From NCBI RefSeq assembly GCF_000523235.1, contig NZ_CP006850.1, positions 6,696,001 to 6,760,000 on the forward strand: a DNA stretch of 64,000 bases, written 5' to 3'. Below are positions 10,001 to 18,233 of this stretch, one piece after another. Position numbers and translations under genes: made by a program. The notes below the pieces were generated by a model that did no database searches, had not been told where the DNA came from, and worked only from the letters and a program-made list of their open reading frames with translations. Origin of the DNA: Nocardia nova SH22a. GTDB lineage: Bacteria; Actinomycetota; Actinomycetes; Mycobacteriales; Mycobacteriaceae. Position 1 is the first letter of the stretch, and each line of letters opens with the position of its first letter.

Positions 10001-12540
10001 TCCGCGGCCGCCGGGTAGTTCTCCTTCAGCGCGCAGATCACGTGGACCGGCTGCTCGAAGGCGCTGTCCTCCGGGAACAGGGTGGCGATGCGGCCGCGGT
10101 CGGCGGGGTTGAGCCGCGCCTCCGCACGACGCACCATCTCGGCGAACCGGTCACGCCAGGTGATGTCGGCCCAGACCGAGCGGGTGGCGTCGGCGATGGC
10201 ATCGCTCAGATCGCTGCCGCAGTCGAATCCGTCGCGGCCGGGACGCAGGTGGTCCGGCAGCAGCGCGGCCAGCTCGACGTAACGCTCCAGCCACTTCAGA
10301 TAGGTCATGGTCGCGACGTCGCCGAAGTACGGCTTGGCGGTGCGGTCGAGTGCCTCGATGATCTCCGCGCGACGGGCGGCGACGGCCTCGGCATCCCCGG
10401 CGACCTCGTCCAGCAACCGGCCGGTCTGCGAGGCGGAGTTGTCGATCTCGTGGATGTCGGCGCCCAATTGGCTACGGCCGGAAGCCATTCCGCCGGTCGC
10501 GGTACCGGCGGCGACCCAGTCCGCGGTTCCGGGGGTGTCGACCAGCAGTTGCTTGACCTCGGACGCGGTGGTGGCCTCCAGGGTAGCCATGGCCGCAGTG
10601 CCGACCAGCACGCCGTCCAGCGGCATCGTCGGATAACCGTGTGCCACCGACCATTCACCGGTCAGGTATTCGGTCGCCCGCTCCGGGGTGCCGATGCCGC
10701 CACCAACGCACACCACCACGTTCGCCCGGCCGCGCAGTTCGGCGTAGGTCTCGAGCAGGAGGTCGTCGAGGTCCTCCCAGGAGTGGTGCCCACCGGCGCG
10801 ACCGCCCTCGATGTGCATGATCACCGGGTAGTCCGGCACCGCGTCGGCGATGCGCAGGACGGCCCGGATCTGGGCGACGGTGCCCGGCTTGAAGGCGACG
10901 TGGCTGATCCCGGCCTCACTCAGCTCCTCGATGAGCGCCACGGCCTCGTCGAGTTCGGGGATACCGGCGGTCACGATCACACCGTCGAACGGGGCGCCGG
11001 CCGCGCGTGACCGCTGCACCAGGCGCTTACCGCCCAGCTGCAACTTCCACAGGTAGGGGTCGAGGAACAGTGAGTTGAACTGCACCGTGCGGCCCGGCTG
11101 CAGCAGGGTCTGCAGTTCGGTGACGCGGTCGGCGAAGATCTGCTCGGTGACCTGGCCACCACCGGCCAGTTCGGCCCAGTGGCCCGCATTCGCCGCGGCC
11201 GCCACGATTTTCGCGTCCACGGTGGTGGGGGTCATACCGGCCAGCAGGATCGGCGAGCGACCGGTCAGGCGGGTGAAGGAGGTTTCGACCACGATGCGGC
11301 CGTTCGGCAGGCGAATCGGCTTGGGCGCGAAGGCACTCCACGCCGGGGCCAACTCCGGGGCCGCGCCCGGGGTGAACAGGCTGCGCTGACCGGGGCGGGT
11401 CGCCACGGCGACGATGCCGACGCCGGTGCCCTTGAGCGAGCCCTGGGTGAGACGGCTCAGCAGATCGCCGGGGCCGAGGTCCAGAATCCATTGCGCGCCA
11501 CCGGAAACGGTGTCGTCGACCTCTTGCACCCAGTCGACCGGATCGACCAGGATGCGGCGCGCCAGCTCGGCGGCGAGTTCGGTGTCGATGTCGCACTGCG
11601 CGGCCCAGCCCGAGACCAGCTCGACGGTCTCCGCCAGCGCCGGGTGATGGAACGCGACCTCGACCTGAACATCTTCGAAGACCGGAGCGAAGACGGCGCC
11701 ACCGCGCTTCTTGGCATCGCGATCACGGCTCTGCTCGTCGTGGATCTCCGCGCACCGCTGCCGCACCCGCTCGAGCTGAGACACCGTGCCGGACAACACC
11801 GCCCGGCGCCGTCCGTTACGAATCGAGACCACCGCGGCGACCGCCGGGTCCACCCCCGCCGACACCTCGGCCACCACGGCGCGCAGTTCGTCGGGATCGA
11901 CATTCGACACCGCCACCATGGGCGACTTGTCCCCCACCGGGATGACCCCGCGGCGACGTCCCACCAGCGTGGCGGCCGCGCCGATGAGCTGAGCCAGGGC
12001 CAGCAGTTCCACATCGCGCTCGCCGGGCGTGGCGGCGGCCTCGGCGGCCAGCAGACCCTGCGAGTGTCCGACGATGCCGGTCGGCGCGTGCTCGGCGGTG
12101 TCGAGCCCCTGCATCCGCAGCGACCGCAGCGCCGCCACCTGGGCGAGGAAGACACCGGGCATGGAGACGGCCGCGGAACGCAGTGCCTGCTCGGACGGCG
12201 CCGCCGATTCGGCGCCCTCCTCACCGTCGTCGAGCTCGTCCTCGAGCATCCAGCCGACCGGATCGAAGCCGACCGGACGAACCACCAGAAGCTGTGCCGC
12301 GACGGGCGCCAGCCGCGCCTCGGCCTCGCGCACCAGCCCGGTCAGTTCGGGTTCGAGCGCGCTGTCGCGCCCGATCTCCTCCAGCTCCCGCAACCACTGC
12401 GCCCCCTGACCACCGAAGGCCAGCGCGTACCTCTCCCCACCGAGCAGGCGATCCAGCAGCGACGACTTGATACCCGTATCCGAAACTCCCCCAACGACCT
12501 TCGCGTTCGGTTCGGTCCCGGTGCGTTCGTTGATCGTCAA
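7078..12540 (-). CDS. fas: Fatty acid synthase type I, N-terminal part (AT-ER-DH-MPT)
   Basis: This is the first 1,820 residues of the multidomain FAS-I that makes C16-C26 acyl-CoAs as precursors of membrane and mycolic lipids. In order: acetyltransferase (GHSQG near 155), FMN-dependent enoyl reductase (from RSPILLAGMTP near 427), hot-dog dehydratase (FAEVSGDHNPIHT near 1263) and malonyl/palmitoyl transferase (GHSVGEYNA near 1473). An Ala/Pro linker follows. The frame then runs off into RVPTTSPSARPTPPGC and stops. One extra base in the CCC run (plus-strand GGG 7121-7123) would restore VPDDITFSAAD and join the ACP-KR-KS part. The start chosen is TTG 12540 (LTINERTGT) after AGAAGGAAG. An upstream in-frame start at 12612 exists. 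Confidence 0.92.
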   Translation of the reverse strand: MTINERTGTEPNAKVVGGVSDTGIKSSLLDRLLGGERYALAFGGQGAQWLRELEEIGRDSALEPELTGLVREAEARLAPVAAQLLVVRPVGFDPVGWMLEDELDDGEEGAESAAPSEQALRSAAVSMPGVFLAQVAALRSLRMQGLDTAEHAPTGIVGHSQGLLAAEAAATPGERDVELLALAQLIGAAATLVGRRRGVIPVGDKSPMVAVSNVDPDELRAVVAEVSAGVDPAVAAVVSIRNGRRRAVLSGTVSQLERVRQRCAEIHDEQSRDRDAKKRGGAVFAPVFEDVQVEVAFHHPALAETVELVSGWAAQCDIDTELAAELARRILVDPVDWVQEVDDTVSGGAQWILDLGPGDLLSRLTQGSLKGTGVGIVAVATRPGQRSLFTPGAAPELAPAWSAFAPKPIRLPNGRIVVETSFTRLTGRSPILLAGMTPTTVDAKIVAAAANAGHWAELAGGGQVTEQIFADRVTELQTLLQPGRTVQFNSLFLDPYLWKLQLGGKRLVQRSRAAGAPFDGVIVTAGIPELDEAVALIEELSEAGISHVAFKPGTVAQIRAVLRIADAVPDYPVIMHIEGGRAGGHHSWEDLDDLLLETYAELRGRANVVVCVGGGIGTPERATEYLTGEWSVAHGYPTMPLDGVLVGTAAMATLEATTASEVKQLLVDTPGTADWVAAGTATGGMASGRSQLGADIHEIDNSASQTGRLLDEVAGDAEAVAARRAEIIEALDRTAKPYFGDVATMTYLKWLERYVELAALLPDHLRPGRDGFDCGSDLSDAIADATRSVWADITWRDRFAEMVRRAEARLNPADRGRIATLFPEDSAFEQPVHVICALKENYPAAADTVLHPADVPFFVSLCKTPGKPVNFVPVVDGDVRRWWRSDSLWQAHDPRYTADQVCVIPGTVSVAGITRVDEPVGELLDRFEQDTAYTLIRGGVTPAAVDGRRRADIGSGAVDVVLAAPDVQWAGRTAANPVHRLGELSEWTVDEQGAVHRPTGATLTPADGPEADHAYVELAVPLSPPNEVRIRITVPDSVYGGGAPVVTEADAEAAMSALLAVAAGQELPEIKSTDGTHVAHVNLAWTPDMIADHAGVTGSGLPAGLSTIGRRVPDVLVGACWPAVFAVLGASRAEGPNGSVTSVIEGMLDLVHLDHRIDLVCELPSDPAVLSVRAESGSVVDTDLGRVVEVRVTVGVMRDHGLETPTVATLVERFAIRGRNGSGELTDPPRAAGTVSESATDTPRRRRRDVVLTAPRAMAAFAEVSGDHNPIHTSTAAAKLAGLGSPIVHGMWLSAAAQHAVSAVDPESPLPARTVTAWTTRFLGMVRPGAQIDVRVERIAVDRGCEIVEVSCRTGGDLVMTATARLAAPKTVYAFPGQGIQTKGMGLDARSRSKAAKQVWDRADKHTREALGFSILAVVRDNPTYLKARGVEYRHPQGVLHLTQFTQVAMATLGVAQVAELREAGAFVEGAMLAGHSVGEYNALAAVAGVLPLEAVLEVVFQRGSAMHELVPRDAQGRSDYRMAAIRPSQVGLPDAEVIDFVAGVGERAGEFLEVVNLNLRGSQYAIAGTVAGLEELEAEIERRRAEFGGKRAFVLVPGIDVPFHSTVLRKGVPEFRHKLEELLPENLHPEVLAGRYIPNLVPRPFSLEREFVAEIADLVPSEPLRAVLADFDSWSARPDELCRVLLIELLAWQFASPVRWIETQDLLFTDAAHGGLGVERFVEIGLAATPTVANLAGNTLKLPQYASTKVEVLNIEREAGVVYSTDTDPAPVDEPEETVAEAVPAAEPSAAVAAAPAPSRPAGRVPTTSPSARPTPPGC

Positions 12541-12605
12541 GACGTATCGACTTCCTTCTCGTGGCGGCTCCCCCCGCGGGGCCCCGCTCCTGATGTCACA
12601 GGTGT

Positions 12606-12805
12606 CCCTCACCCCTGAGGACCTGAGGAAGCCTCAGGTTCGCACAAAATCATGAGGAAAGCCTCACGTTTCCCTCCGCCCCCGCCGCCTACCCCCGAGT
12701 ATTTCGGTACGACCGTACAAGAATGACCTCAAACATGACCCTCCCTCACATTTGAACCCCCAGGTGGCAGGGTTACGCCACGGTAAGAAAGTTGAGGGTT
12801 CCTCA
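12606..12805. promoter_or_regulatory. fas promoter region with three TGAGG-N3/4-CCTCA inverted repeats
   Basis: Three copies of the dyad TGAGG-N3/4-CCTCA lie upstream of fas at 12624-12636 (extended to ACCTGAGG-AAG-CCTCAGGT), 12653-12666 and 12793-12805. A reversed copy, CCTCA-N4-TGAGG, is at 12607-12620. Repeated dyads in front of fas are what a dimeric TetR-type regulator such as FasR would use. FasR is known to control mycobacterial fas, but I am not asserting that these match its published operator. The rest of the 12.6-12.9 kb stretch holds no gene. Confidence 0.6.
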
Positions 12806-12924
12806 TATTGGGAGTCATCAAATCGTTATAATCCCAGGTCGTGTTACTCGCGGGTACACAACAGCCCCACAGAGCTTCGCGATCAGCGCCCGGACCGGTA
12901 GAGTTTGGACGGTCGTACCATCAC

Positions 12925-13008
<84 letters not shown>

Positions 13009-13102
13009 GTTTCCGGTCACCGGTGACACATCCGGGTGGGTGGGTGTTCAAGTCAGAAGTGACGTGCGCGAGCGCGATCTCGGCACCCCGAGGGCGGTAC
13101 GC

Positions 13103-13534
13103 GTGATTTCACCGGTGATCCCGCCCCAAGGCGCACTGCAAGAACTCGTCCACGGCCCGGCGCTGCGACCGACAGTCCGTCCGGCGGCCGATCCCGACCT
13201 GCGCTTCGCGATCTCGATCGTCGGCGAGGGAGGCAGGGGCGTGAGCCGGCACTTGTTCGCCGCGCTCGATTGGGAGCCCGCACAACGGCTGCGGCTACAG
13301 GTCGACGAATCCGGATCACTGACCGTCGTGCCCGACCCGGACGGGCCGATCATCCACAGGGACGGATACATCTGCGTGCCCTACCGGTGGCGCCGACGGA
13401 TGAATCTCGCGATCGGCGAACACGTCCTCATGGTCGCGCGGCTGTCGACCCACAGACTCGCGCTCCACCCGACCGCCGTCGTCCATCAACTCCTCGCACC
13501 GACGCTGCGACTGCTGGAGGACGAAGACCGATGA
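13103..13534 (+). CDS. Hypothetical protein with AbrB-like C-terminal segment, paired with integrase
   Basis: The product is about 143 residues. GTG 13103 is chosen because GAGGG stands 8 bases upstream and because the longer frame would run through the tRNA. The segment DGYICVPYRWRRRMNLAIGEHVLMVA resembles the swapped-hairpin AbrB/SpoVT fold (polar turn, I-x-V/L-P, then helix and strand). It could thus be a small DNA-binding protein, though this is inference from pattern only. Its stop overlaps the ATG of the integrase remnant by 4 bases (ATGA), so the two were translationally coupled. This suggests it was an accessory factor of the integrating element. Confidence 0.6.
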   Translation: MISPVIPPQGALQELVHGPALRPTVRPAADPDLRFAISIVGEGGRGVSRHLFAALDWEPAQRLRLQVDESGSLTVVPDPDGPIIHRDGYICVPYRWRRRMNLAIGEHVLMVARLSTHRLALHPTAVVHQLLAPTLRLLEDEDR

Positions 13535-14048
13535 GCACAGCGGCCAACGCGGAAACTCTTGCCGCAGCGCGACTCCTCCTCACCCAGATAGGGATCACAC
13601 CCACCGACCTCATCGCCGACCCACGCGCCACCCCAACCTTCGCCGAGGTCATCCCCGAACCACCCGCTGGCAACCCGTCTCCCCCACCCTCATGCAATAC
13701 CTGCTCGACCACGCCACCGAACGCAACACACCACACTCCGAACAACTACTGCGCTACCGCAACCGCACCCCCATCACCTCCCGCCGCTACGACCACATCT
13801 GGCGCCGCATAGGCGAAGAACTGCCCTGGGTTGCCCTACAAGGCATCTCAATGCACTGGCTACGCCACACCACCCTCACCTGGGTTGAACGCACATACAG
13901 CTACTCCGTCGCCCGCGCGTACGCGGGCCATACCGGCAAAGCCAGCGGAACAACCGGGACGTACGTCAAAGCCGACATCCACGAAGTAGCCGCAGCACTA
14001 TCGGTGCTGGCCAATGAGCCACACCCATTACTAGCGTCAGGCACATGA
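13531..14048 (+). pseudogene. Tyrosine recombinase/integrase with internal deletion and frameshift
   Basis: An intact beginning (STAANAETLAAARLLLTQIG) runs for about 45 codons from ATG 13531. The frame then changes near 13665, and the matching C-terminal half resumes with LMQYLLDHATERN. The C-terminal part keeps catalytic-type motifs of a tyrosine recombinase: HWLRHTTLTW (H-x-x-R), GHTGK and a late tyrosine in TGTYVKA. Only about 170 codons remain, against 300-400 for a functional enzyme. The core-binding region and the first catalytic arginine are missing, so it should be inactive. Its place beside tRNA-Leu suggests it once inserted the island. Confidence 0.8.
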
Positions 14049-14135
14049 ATGCTGACAACAGCAGCGTTCAGAACCGCCCACTCAGCCGACAGGTTGCCGA
14101 CGGTCGCGTCGGCGATGTGGCTTCCCTTTGTCCGC

Positions 14136-14180
14136 GGTCGGCCGCGCGCATGTCCGCTCATGCCGATGACCGCGCATGTG
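14136..14180. repeat. Island repeat, copy A
   Basis: This copy has the 18-base word ATGTCCGCTCATGCCGAT at 14150-14167, also present exactly in copy C. It shares CGCTCATGCCGATGA with copy B. An imperfect hairpin CGCTCAT/ATGACCG is possible. The rest of 14049-14324 is intergenic, and I see no gene in it. Confidence 0.7.
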
Positions 14181-14324
14181 TGGCAGGGCAGTCGATGTCC
14201 ATTAAAGGATCCGCCCGACCGGTCCAGCCGCAGGTATCCACAGCGGGGCGGCACGCTCAAGGAGATCGGTGGCCCATGCCGAGTTCCCTCACCAAGCGGA
14301 AGATCAAGCGCCATACTTTGGGCC

Positions 14325-15761
14325 GTGACTTCTAGCGACCTCCCCCTAAAGGTTCAGCAGCCTGACGGTACCTACTCTTGTCAATGGTCGATACCGGATC
14401 ACGCCACCGGCGCCGTGCTCCAACCCCTTGGTGAGATTGTGCTGGGCGGTAGCAAGCCGCCTCGATGCAGCGTTTCGGGGCCAGTACCTGGTGAGCAATG
14501 GGGTGGGTTTCCAAAGCGCTTTGAGTATGAGCTCCTTTGCGGCCAGCTAGCCAACGGCGCCGGAGTAGTCCTCATAGAGCCTACTTTATCGGTAATGGGC
14601 CACCCGGGCGGATTCATTAGCTTTCCGGCAGGAAATGCCACCATATTTTCCGGCGTGGCGCTCGTCGGCCGAGGCGCGGAACTAATCACCGATACAAGGA
14701 TAACCGAGATATCAGTACAAATATCACATCTCGACTACGTATTCAGAAACTCTCCAATAATCAGTCGCAGCATACCCGTGCAGTCAGAATCGGGAGAGAT
14801 GACTTGGTCTGCGACAACACGTTCGAATAATCAGATTTGGCGCGATGGCTCGACAAGCATGGAAGTATCGCACATGCAGAACGCGACCGTATTCGCCGAG
14901 TACGAATTTGGAGTGCGTCTCACTCCTTTTATTCGCATCAAATTCGATGAACCAATGGAATTTTACGACGCGTATGACCGGTGGGTGCGCACTCTCTATC
15001 GAGTCATGTCAGTTCTTACCGGCAACGAGGAAAAAGTTACCTTTCTAGAGGTCCGGCCAGCAGAGGCGGGTGCCGACGGTCCTTTGCTGCAGGTATTTGC
15101 CAGTCCTGTCACTCAGTCTCCGTACATGCCGGATCGGGGCCGGGTTCCGCGAGCAAACGACTCCGCCCTCAAATTGGATGAAGACTGCATTTCATTGCTT
15201 GACCTCGTGAAGAGATGGCAAGCGCTTGAGAACGAACAAAACCCGGTCGTGTACACATATGAGCCCTTTGCCCTTGGGTCCAACCAGCATCCCCGGGCAC
15301 GTTTTCTCCTTCTTATCCAAGCTCTGGAAGGTATATCAAACAAAGAGAATCGATTACAGGACCGAGAGGCGGCTTACAAAAAGAAGCACGCTCGCGTACT
15401 GAGTGAATGCATGAAGTTCCTCACTGGAGCCAGCAGAAGGTTCGTCAAGGGCAATCTGAGAAACTCATCCATAAATCTCGATGATCGCCTTAGGGATATG
15501 TTCGATTCTTTGCCTGTCGACCCGACGGAAAAAATAGCGGAGACCGCGCTCGTGGCTAGAGTGTGCGAGGAGAAGGGCCTCAAGCCAGAAGGAGCATTGC
15601 GGCTTATACGAAACGATCTTGCGCATGGAAATAGAACTTACGATTTTCCCGAGTTGGGTGCGCTCGCTACGGTGCTGGAGTCGGTTGTGCGAGCTCATGC
15701 CCTCCGCATTCTGGGTCTGGGTGTCGACGTGCAGGCACGGCCGCTCAATTTCAATGACTAG
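14325..15761 (+). CDS. ApeA-like HEPN-domain anti-phage protein
   Basis: The product is about 478 residues. It has a long beta-rich N-terminal domain (to about 270) of the kind seen in ApeA, then a helical C-terminal HEPN domain. The nuclease motif R-x4-H is at about 429-434 (RNDLAH, within RLIRNDLAHGNRTYD). ApeA proteins are single-gene phage-defence factors, and their HEPN motif is needed for RNA cleavage and abortive protection. That is family knowledge. The assignment here rests on architecture and motif, not on a search. GTG 14325 is chosen as the start because the upstream frame runs through a repeat and lacks conserved-looking sequence. Base composition is clearly more A/T-rich than neighbours, with many AGA, ATA and TTA-type codons, indicating transfer. 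It is flanked by repeat copies A and B. Confidence 0.75.
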   Translation: MTSSDLPLKVQQPDGTYSCQWSIPDHATGAVLQPLGEIVLGGSKPPRCSVSGPVPGEQWGGFPKRFEYELLCGQLANGAGVVLIEPTLSVMGHPGGFISFPAGNATIFSGVALVGRGAELITDTRITEISVQISHLDYVFRNSPIISRSIPVQSESGEMTWSATTRSNNQIWRDGSTSMEVSHMQNATVFAEYEFGVRLTPFIRIKFDEPMEFYDAYDRWVRTLYRVMSVLTGNEEKVTFLEVRPAEAGADGPLLQVFASPVTQSPYMPDRGRVPRANDSALKLDEDCISLLDLVKRWQALENEQNPVVYTYEPFALGSNQHPRARFLLLIQALEGISNKENRLQDREAAYKKKHARVLSECMKFLTGASRRFVKGNLRNSSINLDDRLRDMFDSLPVDPTEKIAETALVARVCEEKGLKPEGALRLIRNDLAHGNRTYDFPELGALATVLESVVRAHALRILGLGVDVQARPLNFND

Positions 15762-16222
15762 CCAATGTATAGTAGCGTAGGCGTTTGGCGCCAATTCAGG
15801 GCCGCACGTTGTGAATTGCTTACCTCCGAGGTGGCAACATGCGCCAGGTCAGATATTCGTCGGAGATCCCCACAAGTTCGTTATGACTTCTACACTCGAT
15901 TACTGCGCCACGGACGCTTTTCCTCAATGCGCAGCGGTAGCTTACAACGGTTAGTAGGGGGTTACTGGCCCGGGCGTTACGCTTGCGGGCGAGTGGGCGA
16001 CTTGAGTCATCCGGTAATGCCGCATACCGCGCCGATCGGACCAGTCAATGCGAGCGCCGGTGGAAGATCAACGTGCCGAGCGACTTCTGGCCGCCGGCAG
16101 TACACGCTCATGCCGATGAGCGGGCATTGTGGGCTGTAAGACTGAAGATCTCCGACTGCGAAATTGATCCCGAAACGCTCTGCATGTAGCACGCGGAGCA
16201 TATCTTGCGGTTCCGTCGAAAG
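15762..16222. other. Gene-free spacer between the two HEPN genes, containing repeat B
   Basis: No convincing gene was seen in either strand here. The only structure found is repeat copy B at about 16092-16138. The two HEPN genes end facing each other across this spacer. Confidence 0.6.
16092..16138. repeat. Island repeat, copy B, with perfect hairpin
   Basis: CGCTCAT (16105-16111) and ATGAGCG (16116-16122) form a perfect 7-bp stem with a 4-base loop. The core CGCTCATGCCGAT is shared with copies A and C. The following CG-N-GCAT is shared with copy A. Confidence 0.7.
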
Positions 16223-17533
16223 TCACGTTGGCGCATTTTCCTCGGCCGGTCCGGCTTCCCGCGGTAAGTCCCACTTCGCCCAGGCTGCCATTGCGCGCTC
16301 CCCTTGGGGAGCAAGCCACCGAATTGCGTTGATCTGTCTGTTTCCTAAGACAGATCCACGAATCTGGCTGTTGCCAGCACATACTTCGAGCAATTGTTCG
16401 ATCTGCTCGTCGGTCATCGCGGGCGCAAGACCTCTGAGCAAGTTCAGTGCCGCTGCCCCGTCTTCGTAGGAGCCTGCCTTCGCCGCCAAGTCGATCAGGC
16501 CTGGGAATAGTCTTGCGTCAGGGCTCTCTCCGAACAGGTACGGCAGGTCACCCTTTAGGCCATTCAACGCTCTAGGTGCTGCGATATCCGGAAGTCGATC
16601 GAGGAGCATTCGATCGACCGGAGCGTACGGAAGCAGACCGTAGAAGAGCAGATGCGTCTCGATCAGATCTATTGGCGTCACAGCGCGCAGAAGAGCCTCT
16701 ATCCGGCCGCGTGTCCCCTCATTCAGAGCATCCCAAGTGCCCGGTACGTAGCAGAGGCCACTGATTAGAGCCAATAAACCATCGTCGCCAAGGCGGTCTT
16801 GAACTGTGCCGAGAACGACGCAAAGTTGCTCATCGAAGAGCGCCGGGGAAATCTTCTGCAGTTCCAATGCCGTGCGGGTTGCGCGCCAGCGTTCCGCCAA
16901 CGGTCTTTCGGGCCTGAGTGTCTTCTTGCAGACGACCTTGACCAGGTTCTGCTTCAGCGCCTTCGTCCCGTGGTTCATATAACTGGCGCGAAGGTAGTCG
17001 TTGAGGCGCTGGTCGGTCCGGGGGAACGACTCAGCGGCGATCTCCCGCTCAAACCGCTCGATTGCTTTGCGCCCCGTTACCGGCGGATGCGACAATAGTG
17101 TATCGACAGCTGCCGTCAGATGCATGCGCACGAGTTCGGGAGATGGCGAGAACAGATGGTCACCGCCAGTCACAAAGGCCGGATGGGCGCAGAGGTGACG
17201 GTCTTGATAGAGACGTGTCAGCTCGTCCTTTTCTCGTACTCCGATCAACTCCAATTCCCGCGCCTTATCAACCAGGTTGCGCTCGAACCTCTGCAGATTT
17301 CCGAGGTCATTAAGCTGGATGTAGCGATCGAGTTCGTCTCGAAGCTGTTCCGCTATACCGCCTTCATCGGCCAATAGCCTGATCTTTTCGATAATATCTG
17401 CGGCAACTGCGATCCAGATCGAAATTAGCGCGGCGCGGAATGCCCCGGCTCCGTATGCGGCCACTGCCTCCTCCACGTAACGTCGCGACGTCAGCGAACG
17501 GACTTGGTTCCTTATATCTTCTAACGCACGCAT
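16223..17533 (-). CDS. HEPN-domain protein of uncharacterised family, candidate RNase/defence factor
   Basis: The product is 436 residues from ATG 17533, which has GAGGGGGG 4 bases upstream. The first 160 residues are helical and carry R-x4-H at 112-117 (RHLCAH, followed by PAF). This is the HEPN ribonuclease signature and follows a helix-rich stretch as in other HEPN folds. Residues 175-436 are a second, alpha-helical, repeat-like region that I do not recognise. It may be a sensor or partner-binding part. It is unrelated in sequence to the ApeA-like protein, faces it tail-to-tail, and lies directly behind a transposase stump whose reading frame runs over its ribosome binding site. A phage-defence or toxin role is inferred from motif and context. 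Confidence 0.65.
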   Translation of the reverse strand: MRALEDIRNQVRSLTSRRYVEEAVAAYGAGAFRAALISIWIAVAADIIEKIRLLADEGGIAEQLRDELDRYIQLNDLGNLQRFERNLVDKARELELIGVREKDELTRLYQDRHLCAHPAFVTGGDHLFSPSPELVRMHLTAAVDTLLSHPPVTGRKAIERFEREIAAESFPRTDQRLNDYLRASYMNHGTKALKQNLVKVVCKKTLRPERPLAERWRATRTALELQKISPALFDEQLCVVLGTVQDRLGDDGLLALISGLCYVPGTWDALNEGTRGRIEALLRAVTPIDLIETHLLFYGLLPYAPVDRMLLDRLPDIAAPRALNGLKGDLPYLFGESPDARLFPGLIDLAAKAGSYEDGAAALNLLRGLAPAMTDEQIEQLLEVCAGNSQIRGSVLGNRQINAIRWLAPQGERAMAAWAKWDLPREAGPAEENAPT

Positions 17534-17576
17534 ACGCCCCCCTCTGAGAAGACCAACGGAGTAGCAGATTACAGGG

Positions 17577-17915
17577 TCGGCCATGCCTCTCGACGATCTT
17601 CGGGTCGAACGAGGAGTTCGTGTCTCGGGGCACGTCGATCTCGACCGGCCCGACCTCGGTGACCACTGTCTTGGATCGGGTTCCGTTGCGGGAGTTGCTG
17701 GTTCCGCGGCCGGCGCGGTCGTGTTTCTCGTAGCCGACATGCTCGGTCATCTCCGCTTCGAGGGCGCTCTCGAGCACGGTTTTGGTGAGCTGGTTGAGCA
17801 GCCCGCCCGGCCCTACCAGGTCGATCCCTTGCTCTTTGGCCTGCGCCAGCAGTTGCTCGGCCAGTTTCTTGGTGTCCGCCGCGTCGTTCGCCACGGACTC
17901 GAGTGTCTCCGACAT
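17577..17915 (-). pseudogene. IS256-family transposase, N-terminal remnant
   Basis: This is the first 110 or so codons of a mutator/IS256-type transposase. It opens with MSETLESVANDAADTKK, includes EMTEHVGYEKHDRAGRG and ends at VPRDTNSSFDPKIVER. Homology then stops abruptly at about 17580, where the HEPN leader begins. The DDE catalytic residues lie further downstream in intact enzymes, so none remain. About 300 bases of the element's end, including its start signals, survive. They point into the HEPN gene. Confidence 0.85.
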
Positions 17916-18066
17916 CAGTCGGTCCTTCCTGCCGAACCATCAGGTTCAGCCGGTCAGACCGATGTCAGATCCGCCGTTATCCCGACACTCCCACGACCAC
18001 ACCGATTGTCTCCGTCACCTTCTGGCAGGTTTCCACCGAGAGCAACGAAGTCACCGACGACTCGGG

Positions 18067-18105
18067 TGGTCGGCAGCGCATATGTCCGCTCATGCCGATT
18101 TCAGG
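18067..18105. repeat. Island repeat, copy C
   Basis: ATGTCCGCTCATGCCGAT at 18082-18099 is identical to copy A. It is preceded by GTCGGCAGCGCAT, close to the GTCGGCCGCGCGC before copy A. After the core it diverges. It marks the end of the HEPN/IS segment, 130 bases before the MFS gene. Confidence 0.7.
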
Positions 18106-18233
18106 TCGTCGTGTGTGAAGCCCAGATGACCCGAGAGATGCCGAAGAGTCCTGGAACTGTTTGCGGGCGAGGGCGTTCGCTGTGCGGTCGACCCCGTCTA
18201 CTGTCGGTACAGACCGGGTGAGGGGGTGATCTG

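Larger units (their letters stand above)
13009..18233. mobile_element. Decayed genomic island at tRNA-Leu
   Basis: Between the tRNA and the MFS gene at 18234 lie an AbrB-like gene, a gutted tyrosine integrase, two HEPN-domain genes, an IS256-type stump and three copies of a short repeat. The apeA-like segment is visibly richer in A/T and rare codons than the flanks. No clear right-hand attachment duplicate was found, so the right boundary is a guess and could lie further right (to about 21.3 kb). Confidence 0.5.

Noticed and set aside
13009..13100. Complete attachment-site duplication after tRNA-Leu
   Set aside because: Only a 12-base T-arm echo (GGTGTTCAAGTC) was found near 13040. I could not find a long direct copy of the tRNA 3' end in the window.
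16223..17740. Longer HEPN protein beginning at 17740
   Set aside because: The extra 69 residues are read from the transposase stump in another frame. ATG 17533 has a strong ribosome binding site and starts the conserved-looking part.
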